Numbered from the stretch's first letter, positions 8,134 through 15,170 are shown. The stretch is 35,453 nucleotides of DNA from an uncultured Gemmiger sp. (GCA_944388125.1 CALXHO010000108.1:1-35453); one strand, 5' to 3'. The notes: a model not told the origin generated them from the letters alone. Numbers and translations are program-made.

Positions 8134-9071
8134 CTATGGAACAGACATCGCACGGCGGAGAAAATCTGCTGCGCGGTATTTCGGAAAACGGTGGTGTCGT
8201 ATTCTACGGGGTCGATTCCACCGAGATCGTCCGGGAGATGGAGCGGGTCCACAAGACCAGCGCCGTCACAACGGCAGCCCTGGGACGCCTGCTGACGGCG
8301 GCATCCATGATGGGCATGATGCTCAAGAGCCGCAGCGATTCCATCACGCTGCAGATCAAAGGCGGCGGCCCCGCCGGGCGTCTGCTGGCTGTTTCTGACG
8401 GCAGCGGCAACGTCAAGGGGTATGTACAGAATCCTGTGGTGGAGATTCCGCCCCGTCAGGACGGACATCTCGACGTAGGCACGGCGGTTGGCCGTGACGG
8501 AACGCTGGATGTCATTCGTGACCTTGGCATGCGGGAACCCTATGTCGGCCAGGTGCCCCTGGTGTCCGGTGAAATTGCGGAGGATATCACCTCCTATTTC
8601 GCCATCAGCGAGCAGGTCCCTACCGTGTGCGCACTGGGCGTTCTGGTCAATGAGGACCTTTCGGTGCGGTGTGCAGGTGGTTTTATCGTCCAGCTGCTTC
8701 CCGGAGCTACGGAGGAAGAAATCACGGCACTGGAGAACAATATCAAAGCAATGCCGCCCGTCACCACCATGCTTTCGGAAGGCAAAAGCATCCAGGATAT
8801 GCTGGACATGGCGCTTCAAGGCTTTGCGCCGGAGATTCTTGACAGAGAGCACGTGGCCTATATCTGTGACTGCAGCGAGGACCGCGTCAAGCGTATGCTG
8901 TACAGCCTCGGACAGGCCGAGGTGGAAAAACTCCGAGACGAAGATCCCACTGCGGAGGTGCATTGTCAGTTCTGCGACAAATGCTATCACATTGACCTGG
9001 GAAAACTGTTGGAGGAATGGCCTGTACCGCAGCAGAATGAGGATACGCAGCCGGAAGCGGAACAGGATTGA
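8130..9071 (+). CDS. hslO: Redox-regulated molecular chaperone Hsp33
   Basis: A 313-aa cytosolic holdase that is switched on when oxidants release zinc from its C-terminal switch. The N-terminal domain (about 1-225) includes TTAALGRLLTAASMMGMMLK and the GPAGRLLAVSDGSGNVKGYV strand region. The zinc switch is intact: C246-x-C248 and C279-xx-C282, with an additional C285. A tail of about 25 acidic residues follows the usual end. It overlaps the methyltransferase stop by four bases. Its place behind lon suggests a shared proteostasis transcript, although only operon geometry supports that. Confidence 0.96.
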   Translation: MTMEQTSHGGENLLRGISENGGVVFYGVDSTEIVREMERVHKTSAVTTAALGRLLTAASMMGMMLKSRSDSITLQIKGGGPAGRLLAVSDGSGNVKGYVQNPVVEIPPRQDGHLDVGTAVGRDGTLDVIRDLGMREPYVGQVPLVSGEIAEDITSYFAISEQVPTVCALGVLVNEDLSVRCAGGFIVQLLPGATEEEITALENNIKAMPPVTTMLSEGKSIQDMLDMALQGFAPEILDREHVAYICDCSEDRVKRMLYSLGQAEVEKLRDEDPTAEVHCQFCDKCYHIDLGKLLEEWPVPQQNEDTQPEAEQD

Positions 9072-9072
9072 T

Positions 9073-9093
9073 GCCGCGGCAGTAAACCGCGGC
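9073..9093 (+). other. Intercistronic GC hairpin
   Basis: GCCGCGG (9073-9079) and CCGCGGC (9087-9093) form a perfect seven-pair all-GC stem with a seven-base loop, starting two bases after the hslO stop. It is followed by A-rich sequence rather than T, so it is more likely an mRNA processing or stability element than a terminator. Confidence 0.5.
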
Positions 9094-9118
9094 CGTAGCC
9101 AAAAAGAGGGAATACTTC

Positions 9119-9862
9119 ATGCAGTTGCAGCCATATGAATTTCAGGAAGATTACTTTGTCTACCGTTATGACGGGGATTTTCTGGGCAATATCCAGCCGG
9201 GCAGCATTTTGCGTTATGCACAGCAGATTGCAACGACTCAATGCGCGGCTCTTGGCATAGATGATGAAGTCTATGCCAGAACGCATACGGCGTTTCTCCT
9301 GGCGCGACAGGCGTTCCATGTATATCAGATGCCCAGAGTGGACGAACGCCTGACTTTGATCACCCGCCCGGAAAAGGTGTATCATGCGGTGAACAAACGC
9401 CTGACCAGTATTTACGACCGGCAGGGGAATGAATGCGTTTTTGTGGACAGCCGCTGGGTCCTGGTGGATACGGACAAGCGCACAATTTTGCGTAACCATC
9501 CCCCGGAGTTTGACGGCCCATGGGCGGAGAAACTGCCCCGCACATTGCCAATGCGGATCAAAAAAATCACTGATGCGGAGGAGGTAGGGACCTATCGGGC
9601 AGACTATTCGCTGTGCGATATGAACGGCCACCTCAACAATACCCGTTATGCGGATATCATTTTTGATTCGCTGCCTTTGGAGGTCGTCCGTACGCAGGCG
9701 GTGGAGGACTTTTTGATCTACTACCACAAGGAAATCCCCCTGGGCCAAAGCTTCCGCGTTTGCCGGGCCCAGCTGGAAGAAAACAAATGGTTTTTCAGCG
9801 GCTGGCACGAGGATACCTGCTGCTTTGAGGCAAATGTGACCATGAAGCCCATCGGGGAATAA
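9119..9862 (+). CDS. Acyl-ACP thioesterase
   Basis: A 247-aa double-hotdog thioesterase that hydrolyses acyl-ACP to release free fatty acid and so sets chain length or diverts acyl chains from phospholipid synthesis. The first hotdog covers about residues 8-130 (GNIQPGSILRYAQQIAT), the second about 160-245. The active-site strand DMNGHLNNTRYAD near residue 165 carries the N-x-H catalytic pair of the plant FatA/FatB-like family. The start ATG has an AGAGGG site about nine bases upstream. It is the last gene of the lon run, 47 bases after hslO, and is closed by the terminator at 9883-9929. Confidence 0.9.
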   Translation: MQLQPYEFQEDYFVYRYDGDFLGNIQPGSILRYAQQIATTQCAALGIDDEVYARTHTAFLLARQAFHVYQMPRVDERLTLITRPEKVYHAVNKRLTSIYDRQGNECVFVDSRWVLVDTDKRTILRNHPPEFDGPWAEKLPRTLPMRIKKITDAEEVGTYRADYSLCDMNGHLNNTRYADIIFDSLPLEVVRTQAVEDFLIYYHKEIPLGQSFRVCRAQLEENKWFFSGWHEDTCCFEANVTMKPIGE

Positions 9863-9882
9863 GAGCACTAAACAAGTCAGGG

Positions 9883-9929
9883 AATTCCGTATGCCAACGG
9901 CTGAGGGCTGTGGCGTACGGGATTTTTGT
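9883..9929 (+). terminator. Rho-independent terminator of the lon-thioesterase run
   Basis: A 14-base arm starting AATTCCGTATGCCA (9883-9896) pairs with TGGCGTACGGGATT (9911-9924) allowing two G-U wobbles, and runs into TTTTTG. Confidence 0.85.
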
Positions 9930-9993
9930 TGGACCAGTTTGCAAGAGAATTCCACTGGCAGGGAATAAGTGTGCCCTTGGGAACAGGGAAAAT

Positions 9994-10009
9994 AAAAGTT
10001 ACAACTTTT
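9994..10009. promoter_or_regulatory. Perfect inverted repeat upstream of the sRNA-like promoter
   Basis: AAAAGTT (9994-10000) and AACTTTT (10003-10009) form a perfect seven-bp dyad with a two-base gap, ending 13 bases before the -35 at 10023. The position suits a regulator binding site. The core TTACAA recurs at 9999, 10045 and 10067. Confidence 0.4.
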
Positions 10010-10022
10010 TTACAGAAAAGCC

Positions 10023-10051
10023 TTGACATTCGGTGTCAAAACGGTTACAAT
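10023..10051 (+). promoter_or_regulatory. Near-consensus promoter with no downstream ORF
   Basis: TTGACA (10023-10028), 17-base spacer, TACAAT (10046-10051): eleven of twelve consensus bases and ideal spacing. The expected start is near 10058. The next protein gene starts at 10471 and has its own promoter, so the immediate product is probably an RNA. Confidence 0.8.
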
Positions 10052-10057
10052 TTAGTT

Positions 10058-10140
10058 GCAAGTTAATTACAACCACTTTTTCATGTGTTCTTCTCCTCCT
10101 TTCAGAAACCCCCGCCTTTCCCTCAGGCGGGGGTTTCGTC
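10058..10140 (+). ncRNA. Putative small RNA with anti-Shine-Dalgarno stretch
   Basis: Between the promoter at 10023-10051 and a hairpin at 10106-10136 lie about 80 bases with no convincing ORF. The centre reads TCTTCTCCTCCTTTCAG (10088-10104), which contains CCTCCTTTC, the anti-Shine-Dalgarno core of 16S rRNA, and is predicted to be unpaired. The terminal hairpin (AAACCCCCGCC with GGCGGGGGTTT) has a pyrimidine-rich loop TTTCCCTCA. C-rich single-stranded regions that pair with ribosome binding sites are the known working part of several Firmicute trans-acting sRNAs. A small reading frame ATG 10084 onward (22 codons) lacks a ribosome site. Function and boundaries are inference. Confidence 0.5.
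10106..10138 (+). terminator. Hairpin ending the putative sRNA
   Basis: AAACCCCCGCC (10106-10116) and GGCGGGGGTTT (10126-10136) form an eleven-pair stem with a nine-base loop. The T tract beyond the stem is short (TTTCG), so termination strength is uncertain. Confidence 0.6.
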
Positions 10141-10361
10141 GTATCCGGTAAATGCAAAAGGGGGCAAAGCGCAATCCTTTGATAAAAGGGCTGGAAGCAA
10201 AATCTTTATCGCCGGAACGTGGTTTGCAAACCTGCAGGAATGCTTGAATTAGAATAAAGGGAAAGAGGAAAAACTTTATAAGTATTACTATTTCTTTCGT
10301 CGGCACGGCAATTTTCACAACTTTGCCGCAAATCCGCAAAAAAGATTCTACGCGCAGAATT
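10139..10361. other. Intergenic stretch without a supported gene
   Basis: About 220 bases of mixed AT/GC sequence between the sRNA-like hairpin and the IMP dehydrogenase promoter. It contains a palindrome GGTTTGCAAACC (10221-10232) and an inverted repeat CGGCAA/TTGCCG in the 10305-10327 region. I see no ORF with a ribosome site, and no purine riboswitch consensus despite the purine gene downstream. Confidence 0.6.
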
Positions 10362-10390
10362 TTGTGTTTTGTACGCGAATATGGTACAAT
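10362..10390 (+). promoter_or_regulatory. Promoter of the IMP dehydrogenase gene
   Basis: TTGTGT (10362-10367), 17-base spacer, TACAAT (10385-10390) preceded by TGG as an extended -10. The leader would be about 75 bases. Confidence 0.65.
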
Positions 10391-10470
10391 TTTTTCTAAG
10401 CAAAAGATTTTTTATCTATAAACCCACCGCCTGCCGAGACGGTCGATCTCAGAATGAAAAGGAGAAGAAT

Positions 10471-11970
10471 ATGGCATACTATTTTTCTGAACCTTCCCGC
10501 ACGTTTGGCGAATATCTTCTGGTTCCCGGCTATTCCTCTTCGGAATGCGTTCCTGACCGCGTCAGCCTCAAGACGCCCCTGGTGAAATATCGCAAAGGGG
10601 AAGAGGAGTGCCCGCTTTCTATGAACATCCCCATGGTTTCGGCCATCATGCAGTCGGTTTCCGGCGAAAAGCTGGCCATCGCGCTGGCCAAGCAGGGCGG
10701 CATCTCCTTTATTTACGGCTCTCAGAGCATTCAGGCCGAGGCCGATATGGTCCGCCGCGTCAAGGCATACAAGAAGGGGTTTGTCACCAGTGACTCCAAC
10801 CTTCCTCCGGAGGCAACCTTGGGTGACGTTCTGGATCTGAAGGTCCGCACGGGCCATTCCACCGTTGCCATCACCGATGACGGCACTGCTCACGGCAAAC
10901 TGCTGGGCCTGGTTGCGTCCCGTGACTATCGTCTGTCCCGCATGAGCTCCGAGCTCAAGGTTACCGAGTTCATGACCCCGCTGGAAAAGCTGGTCACCGC
11001 ACCGGCCACCACCAGCCTGCATGACTGCAATGACATTATCTGGGACAACAAGATCAACACTCTGCCCCTCCTGGATGAGGAGGGCCGCCTGCAGTACATG
11101 GTGTTCCGCAAGGACTATGACAGCCATAAGGAGAATGTCAATGAACTGCTGGACGCCAACAAGAGCTATGTGGTCGGCGCGGGCATCAATACCCGTGACT
11201 ATGCCGAGCGCGTTCCTGCTCTGGTGGATGCCGGTGTTGATGTGCTGTGTATCGACTCGTCCGAGGGCTTCTCGGAGTGGCAGTCCCGCACCCTGTCCTG
11301 GATCCGTGAGCATTACGGCGACAAGGTAAAGGTTGGCGCCGGCAACGTCGTTGACCGTGAGGGCTTCCTGTTCCTGGCAAAAGCCGGTGCGGACTTTGTC
11401 AAGATCGGTATCGGCGGCGGCTCCATCTGCATCACCCGCGAAACCAAGGGTATCGGCCGCGGCCAGGCCACTGCCGTTATCGAAGTGGCCAAGGCACGTG
11501 ACGAGTACTATGAGCAGACCGGCATCTATGTGCCTATCTGCTCTGACGGTGGCATTGTTCATGACTATCACATTACCCTGGCGCTGGCAATGGGCGCGGA
11601 TTTTGTGATGCTGGGCCGTTACTTCGCCCGCTTTGATGAAAGCCCGACGAACAAGCTGCGTGTGGGCGGCAATTACGTCAAGGAATACTGGGGCGAAGGC
11701 TCCAATCGCGCCCGCAACTGGCAGCGCTATGATCTGGGCGGTGCGCAGAAGCTCAGCTTTGAGGAAGGCGTTGACAGCTACGTGCCCTACGCAGGACCCC
11801 TTGCGGACGGTGTGCAGACCACTCTGTACAAGGTGCGCAGCACCATGTGTAACTGTGGCGCCCGTTCCATCGAAGAACTGCAGCAGAAGGCACGGCTGAC
11901 GGTTGTTTCTTCCACCAGTATTGTGGAGGGCGGCAGCCATGACGTTATTCTGAAAAATAATCCGCAGTAA
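10471..11970 (+). CDS. guaB: IMP dehydrogenase (Tritrichomonas-like type)
   Basis: A 499-aa enzyme that oxidises IMP to XMP with NAD, the committed step to GTP. The TIM barrel is interrupted at about residues 105-220 by a CBS-like pair. The catalytic Cys320 lies in [10 protein letters not shown] and the flap base dyad Arg419-Tyr420 lies in NWQRYD. The phrases [23 protein letters not shown] and VDSYVPYAG are, from memory, strikingly like the Tritrichomonas foetus enzyme rather than the usual bacterial GIGPGSICTTR form. The start is ATG 10471 with AAAGGAG upstream; a longer frame reading from 10369 runs through the promoter and is rejected. It pairs logically with xpt at 22.6 kb for guanine nucleotide supply. 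Confidence 0.95.
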   Translation: MAYYFSEPSRTFGEYLLVPGYSSSECVPDRVSLKTPLVKYRKGEEECPLSMNIPMVSAIMQSVSGEKLAIALAKQGGISFIYGSQSIQAEADMVRRVKAYKKGFVTSDSNLPPEATLGDVLDLKVRTGHSTVAITDDGTAHGKLLGLVASRDYRLSRMSSELKVTEFMTPLEKLVTAPATTSLHDCNDIIWDNKINTLPLLDEEGRLQYMVFRKDYDSHKENVNELLDANKSYVVGAGINTRDYAERVPALVDAGVDVLCIDSSEGFSEWQSRTLSWIREHYGDKVKVGAGNVVDREGFLFLAKAGADFVKIGIGGGSICITRETKGIGRGQATAVIEVAKARDEYYEQTGIYVPICSDGGIVHDYHITLALAMGADFVMLGRYFARFDESPTNKLRVGGNYVKEYWGEGSNRARNWQRYDLGGAQKLSFEEGVDSYVPYAGPLADGVQTTLYKVRSTMCNCGARSIEELQQKARLTVVSSTSIVEGGSHDVILKNNPQ

Positions 11971-11979
11971 AGCAATACA

Positions 11980-12018
11980 AAAGGAGCCCTCACCGCATCG
12001 CGCGGTGGGGGCTCCTTT
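11980..12018. terminator. Bidirectional terminator between guaB and coaX
   Basis: AAAGGAGCCC plus CACCGC (11980-11996) pairs with GCGGTG plus GGGCTCCTTT (12002-12018), with one wobble. T tracts exist in both directions (CCTTTCTTAT rightward, CCTTTTGTATT leftward). Confidence 0.88.
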
Positions 12019-12049
12019 CTTATGTGATGTAAGGCATTTAAGAGATGGG

Positions 12050-12820
12050 TTACCTGCGCTTGTTCTTTCGATAAAGCAGGGCAAGACCGTGAAACAAGAG
12101 ATCCGCGTCGTAATGGATTTCACGTTTGCAGCACGGCATGATATAGGGAGCAAGTCCGCCGGTGGCTACCACGGTCAAGGGCTGGCCCAATTCCCGCTCA
12201 ACACGGTCTGCCAAGCCGTCCAGCATAGCCGCAGTGCCGAACATGGCACCGTTATTCAGACAGGCAACCGTATTCTTCCCAATAAGTTTGCCAGGAGTTT
12301 CCGGCGCAATGGGTGGAAGCTGGGCGGTACCGGCGCTGATGGCCCGCAGGCTGGTCTGCACGCCCGGGACAATGAAACCCCCGAGAAATACCCCTCCACG
12401 GCCGATCACGTTGTATGTGGTGGCAGTTCCCATGTCTACGGTCATACAGGGCAGGGGATAGTGTGCCGCGGCGGCTGCTGCGTCGGCAATGCGGTCCTGT
12501 CCAACGCGCTCCGGCTCATCCACATCCATGGAAAGGCCTGTATCCAGATTAACACTGACCAGCATGGGATCACATCCTGTCAGGCGGTGACATGCTTCGG
12601 CAAGAGGGCGGGTAAGGGCGGGAACAACACTGCATACGATTACGCCCTCTGTATGGGAGAGATCTGCCTGCAAACGCCGCAACAGGAATTTGAGCTCGGC
12701 AGTATACTCATCCGCGGTACATCTGGGGCGGGTGACCATGCGGGTGGTGAAGCGAACGATATCCCCTTCCAGAATCCCGATACAGATGTTGGTGTTGCCG
12801 ATATCGACGGCCAGCAGCAT
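12050..12820 (-). CDS. coaX: Type III pantothenate kinase
   Basis: A 256-aa ASKHA-fold kinase that phosphorylates pantothenate, the first step of CoA synthesis, and is insensitive to CoA feedback. The phosphate-binding motif DIGNTN begins at Asp6, the pantothenate loop GQDRIADAAAA is near residue 105, and the second phosphate motif is TVDMGTATTYNVI near 125. I start at ATG 12820 with an AGAGAGG site eight bases upstream; a much longer in-frame reading through 13054 would cross the promoter and palindrome and has no family match. Length is normal. It has its own promoter at 12917-12945. Another CoA gene, coaE, lies at 32.6 kb. Confidence 0.95.
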   Translation of the reverse strand: MLLAVDIGNTNICIGILEGDIVRFTTRMVTRPRCTADEYTAELKFLLRRLQADLSHTEGVIVCSVVPALTRPLAEACHRLTGCDPMLVSVNLDTGLSMDVDEPERVGQDRIADAAAAAAHYPLPCMTVDMGTATTYNVIGRGGVFLGGFIVPGVQTSLRAISAGTAQLPPIAPETPGKLIGKNTVACLNNGAMFGTAAMLDGLADRVERELGQPLTVVATGGLAPYIMPCCKREIHYDADLLFHGLALLYRKNKRR

Positions 12821-12862
12821 AGTAAACGCCTCTCTTTGCGGTTGCTCAAAATTTTGGAATGT

Positions 12863-12885
12863 CTTGCCGGGAGAGGCTCGGCAAG
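12863..12885 (-). other. Hairpin in the coaX leader
   Basis: CTTGCCG (12863-12869) and CGGCAAG (12879-12885) form a seven-pair stem with a nine-base loop, in the leader of about 90 bases upstream of coaX. No T tract follows. Confidence 0.4.
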
Positions 12886-12916
12886 GAGCCCGGGATGGCA
12901 AAACAGGGTGTTTCTC

Positions 12917-12945
12917 ATTATAACAGTTTGCCCGGTGCTTTGCAA
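12917..12945 (-). promoter_or_regulatory. coaX promoter
   Basis: Minus strand TTGCAA (12945-12940), 17-base spacer, TATAAT (12922-12917). The -35 hexamer occupies the exact centre of the 30-bp palindrome at 12928-12957. Confidence 0.72.
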
Positions 12946-12957
12946 AGCACCGGGCAA
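12928..12957. promoter_or_regulatory. Perfect 30-bp palindrome: terminator or operator
   Basis: Arms TTGCCCGGTGCTTTG (12928-12942) and CAAAGCACCGGGCAA (12943-12957) are exact reverse complements. It lies downstream of the leftward zinc-ribbon gene (stop at 12981) and could end that transcript, but the T tract is poor (ACTGTTATAATG). It also overlaps the -35 and spacer of the coaX promoter, so an operator is possible. Confidence 0.65.
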
Positions 12958-12980
12958 CTGTATCTGTATCAGGAATCCGG

Positions 12981-13193
12981 TCAGCCGCCGATAAAGAAGT
13001 CCAGAATGTCCCAACCCTCGCTGCCTGTCTGACGGTACAGCTCTGTATATCCACAGTTGCAGCAGCTTACAGTAATGAATTTCTTGTTCTGCACATCGAA
13101 CAGCTTGGCGAAATTCCCTCCGGTGGCCTGCAGGCGGTCGACGTCGTATTCGGTGCAGCCGCATTTGGGGCAGATGTATTGTTTTTTCTCCAT
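12981..13193 (-). CDS. Small zinc-ribbon protein
   Basis: A 70-aa cytoplasmic protein built around one zinc ribbon: C8-xx-C11 (CPKC) and C44-xx-C47 (CNCG) with basic residues between, as in the DUF2082-type nucleic-acid-binding Zn-ribbon proteins. The start is ATG 13193, preceded by CGGAGG; an upstream in-frame start at 13226 would overlap the permease stop and add a disordered proline/arginine stretch. It follows the ABC permease by 25 bases in the same direction and is the last gene of the GntR-ABC operon as drawn here. Binding partner unknown. Confidence 0.78.
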   Translation of the reverse strand: MEKKQYICPKCGCTEYDVDRLQATGGNFAKLFDVQNKKFITVSCCNCGYTELYRQTGSEGWDILDFFIGG

Positions 13194-13218
13194 AGGGTGC
13201 CTCCGATCTGGTGGATGC

Positions 13219-14034
13219 TCAGGCAAGATTGAGCTTTTTGGTCAGGTAATGCCGCGTTAATAACCAGAGAATAACATCTCCCACGGCAAAAAGCAAGATA
13301 AAAAAGAGGGTGAACAGATTGATAATTTGCCCGCTGGTAAGATTGGAGAAGAAGCCGGTAGCGGCGGCGCTGACTGCAGGCTGGTCAGGAAGCATGAAAG
13401 TGAAAGTAAAGAATCCAATGGCGAACATGAGAATCATCATCAGGATCTGGAGGACAAAGGTGATGACAAAGTAACAGACAACGGTCGCAAGCAGGCGGTT
13501 TTGCGGCCACTGACCACCCAGGGCAATGCAGAAATAGAAAAACAGAAAAGCGCAGCAGAGCATGGCAAGCAGGGCAACGCACAGAAGAAAAAAGGAAAAC
13601 CAGGCTTCAAAAGTGGGAGCAATGATCATGTCGCCCTCGGTGACGGGCAGGTCCAGCATACGGAAAAAGACGTTGCCCAAAAGCAATGCGGCGAAAAACC
13701 AGCTGACGGAACAGATCAGTTTTGACGCGATGAGCTGATCGGCAGTCACCGGCAGGCTGAACATCAGATACCCTCGCATACCCAGCAAGCCGTAGAAGCG
13801 TTGGACAGCAATGACCAGGCTGATGACGAAAATCGCCCAGAAGCCAAGCACACAGAGAACGGTCAAAATTGCGATACCGGCGGTATACAGGGGCGTTCCG
13901 GAAAAAGCAGCAAAGGAATTGCCCAGGCGCATGAAAATCACATTGAGCATAATCAGAAATAAAACGCCCAGATACAGTGGAAGCAGGAACCGTGCGGTTG
14001 CCCGGTATTCATATTTCAATAATTTTGTCAGCAT
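13219..14034 (-). CDS. ABC transporter permease
   Basis: A 271-aa membrane protein with about six hydrophobic segments (approximate residues 16-38, 50-78, 100-125, 140-170, 180-205, 235-260). No conserved cytoplasmic motif reveals the substrate; the topology fits ABC-2-like permeases that accompany YtrB-type ATPases. AAGGAGG precedes the ATG, and the start overlaps the end of the ATPase gene by seven bases, so the two proteins are made together. In B. subtilis the comparable ytr operon responds to cell-wall antibiotics; a similar envelope role here is an inference from gene order. Confidence 0.82.
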   Translation of the reverse strand: MLTKLLKYEYRATARFLLPLYLGVLFLIMLNVIFMRLGNSFAAFSGTPLYTAGIAILTVLCVLGFWAIFVISLVIAVQRFYGLLGMRGYLMFSLPVTADQLIASKLICSVSWFFAALLLGNVFFRMLDLPVTEGDMIIAPTFEAWFSFFLLCVALLAMLCCAFLFFYFCIALGGQWPQNRLLATVVCYFVITFVLQILMMILMFAIGFFTFTFMLPDQPAVSAAATGFFSNLTSGQIINLFTLFFILLFAVGDVILWLLTRHYLTKKLNLA

Positions 14035-14726
14035 CGGAATACCTCCTTGAAAAATTCATCAACGCTCATGCCTTTTTCTTGCCGCAGATGATCGACACTG
14101 TCATGCAGAAGGAGTTTGCCCTGCCGAAGAATGGCGACTTCATCCAGGACTTTTTCAATATCGCTGATCAAATGGGTCGAGAAAAGCACAGCAGAGTCTT
14201 CGCTGTAATTGCGGAGAATGGTGGACAGGATATATTCCCGGGCGGCCGGGTCAACACCACCGAGAGGTTCATCCAGAAGATAGAGCTTTGCTGCCCGGCT
14301 CATGACAAGGCAGAGCTGTACTTTTTCCTGTGTGCCCTTGCTCATGGAACCGATGCGCTGACTATCCGACAGATGCAGGTCCCGAAGCATTTCCTGGGCC
14401 TTGACTCGATCGAAGTCCGCAAAGAAGTCCGAATACATGGAGACAACGTCCTTCGTGGTCATCTCTGTAGGGAGTGCCATCCGGTCCGGAAGATAAGAAA
14501 CAATGGCCTTGGTGGCTGGGCCCGGGGCCATGCCGCCGATCAGGACGCTTCCCTGATCCGGAGTCAGAAGCCCGGCACCAATTTTGATGAGAGTGGTTTT
14601 GCCGCTCCCGTTGGGCCCTAAAAGACCGACCAGCTTGCCGGGAGCCAGGGCCAGATCCAGATGATCCAGTGCACGGATCCGGCCATAATATTTGCTCAAT
14701 TTGTGGACTTCATAAACAGGTTGCAT
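14028..14726 (-). CDS. ABC transporter ATP-binding protein (YtrB-like)
   Basis: A 232-aa single-domain ATPase. Walker A is GPNGSGKTT near residues 38-46, the Q-loop is SYLPDR, the signature region is the divergent SMSKGTQEKVQL (instead of LSGGQ, as is usual in YtrB/EcsA-like exporters), Walker B is LYLLDEPLGGVD and the switch histidine is in FSTHLIS. It would energise the permease encoded next. AAAGGAGG precedes the ATG, whose A is also the last base of the gntR stop codon (TGATG), indicating translational coupling with the regulator. Confidence 0.93.
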   Translation of the reverse strand: MQPVYEVHKLSKYYGRIRALDHLDLALAPGKLVGLLGPNGSGKTTLIKIGAGLLTPDQGSVLIGGMAPGPATKAIVSYLPDRMALPTEMTTKDVVSMYSDFFADFDRVKAQEMLRDLHLSDSQRIGSMSKGTQEKVQLCLVMSRAAKLYLLDEPLGGVDPAAREYILSTILRNYSEDSAVLFSTHLISDIEKVLDEVAILRQGKLLLHDSVDHLRQEKGMSVDEFFKEVFRC

Positions 14727-15115
14727 CAGGATTCCTCCTTTGTGTTGGATACGGTGGGAAATGTCGCCTTTTGAAGAAGCTCCAGCGTTTCCTCCTGTGT
14801 ATATCCCAGTTTGTGCATTTGACGGAGAAAATCGGCGACATAGACTTCTGCCCGTTGGACTCGCAGCGTATGCAGCGTGTCCTGATTGGCGGAGACAATC
14901 CGGCCGGATGTGCGCTGTGACTGAAGAAGTCCGCGGGACTCCAGATCCTGAAGGGCGCGCTGCATGGTATTGGGGTTGACACCGGCCTCAGCGGCCAGCT
15001 CGCGGACGGCAGGAATTCGGCTGCCGGGGGGATATTCCCCCGTGACAATGGCAAGCTCAAGTTGTTCAATGAGCTGCACATAGACCGGCCGGCCGGCTGT
15101 AATATTCCAGTTCAA
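14726..15115 (-). CDS. GntR family regulator, YtrA subfamily
   Basis: A 129-aa repressor made of a GntR winged helix (residues 1-72: PVYVQLIEQLELAIVTGEY, then SRIPAVRELAAEAGVNPNTM) and a short helical C-terminal tail for dimerisation, the layout of the YtrA subfamily that controls ABC transporters. The start appears to be TTG 15115, with AAGG eight bases before; the nearby ATG is out of frame. A perfect 14-bp inverted repeat lies over its promoter, so it very likely represses its own operon until an inducer relieves it. Confidence 0.92.
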   Translation of the reverse strand: MNWNITAGRPVYVQLIEQLELAIVTGEYPPGSRIPAVRELAAEAGVNPNTMQRALQDLESRGLLQSQRTSGRIVSANQDTLHTLRVQRAEVYVADFLRQMHKLGYTQEETLELLQKATFPTVSNTKEES

Positions 15116-15136
15116 GGCATCACCTTCTTGCTCTAC

Positions 15137-15170
15137 GTATTATTGTATTAATGATCTAATACAATAATAC
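15137..15170. promoter_or_regulatory. Operator for the GntR/YtrA regulator
   Basis: GTATTATTGTATTA (15137-15150) and TAATACAATAATAC (15157-15170) are exact inverted repeats separated by six bases. The repeat covers the -10 and expected start site of the operon, the right place for an autorepressor. Confidence 0.85.

Noticed and set aside
10067-10339. A 90-codon minus-strand protein in the guaB upstream gap
   Set aside because: No ribosome site at its start, odd composition, and it runs through a strong hairpin. Only its last five codons have a good ribosome site, reported separately.
10391-10470. Purine riboswitch before guaB
   Set aside because: The leader lacks the conserved purine aptamer elements and is too short for aptamer plus terminator.
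10396-12153. A 585-codon minus-strand frame over the IMP dehydrogenase gene
   Set aside because: Antisense shadow of a well-supported gene, crossing both its promoter and terminator.
12050-13054. A longer CoaX starting at 13054
   Set aside because: It would cross the 30-bp palindrome, the promoter and the end of the zinc-ribbon gene; the canonical CoaX start motif begins at 12820.
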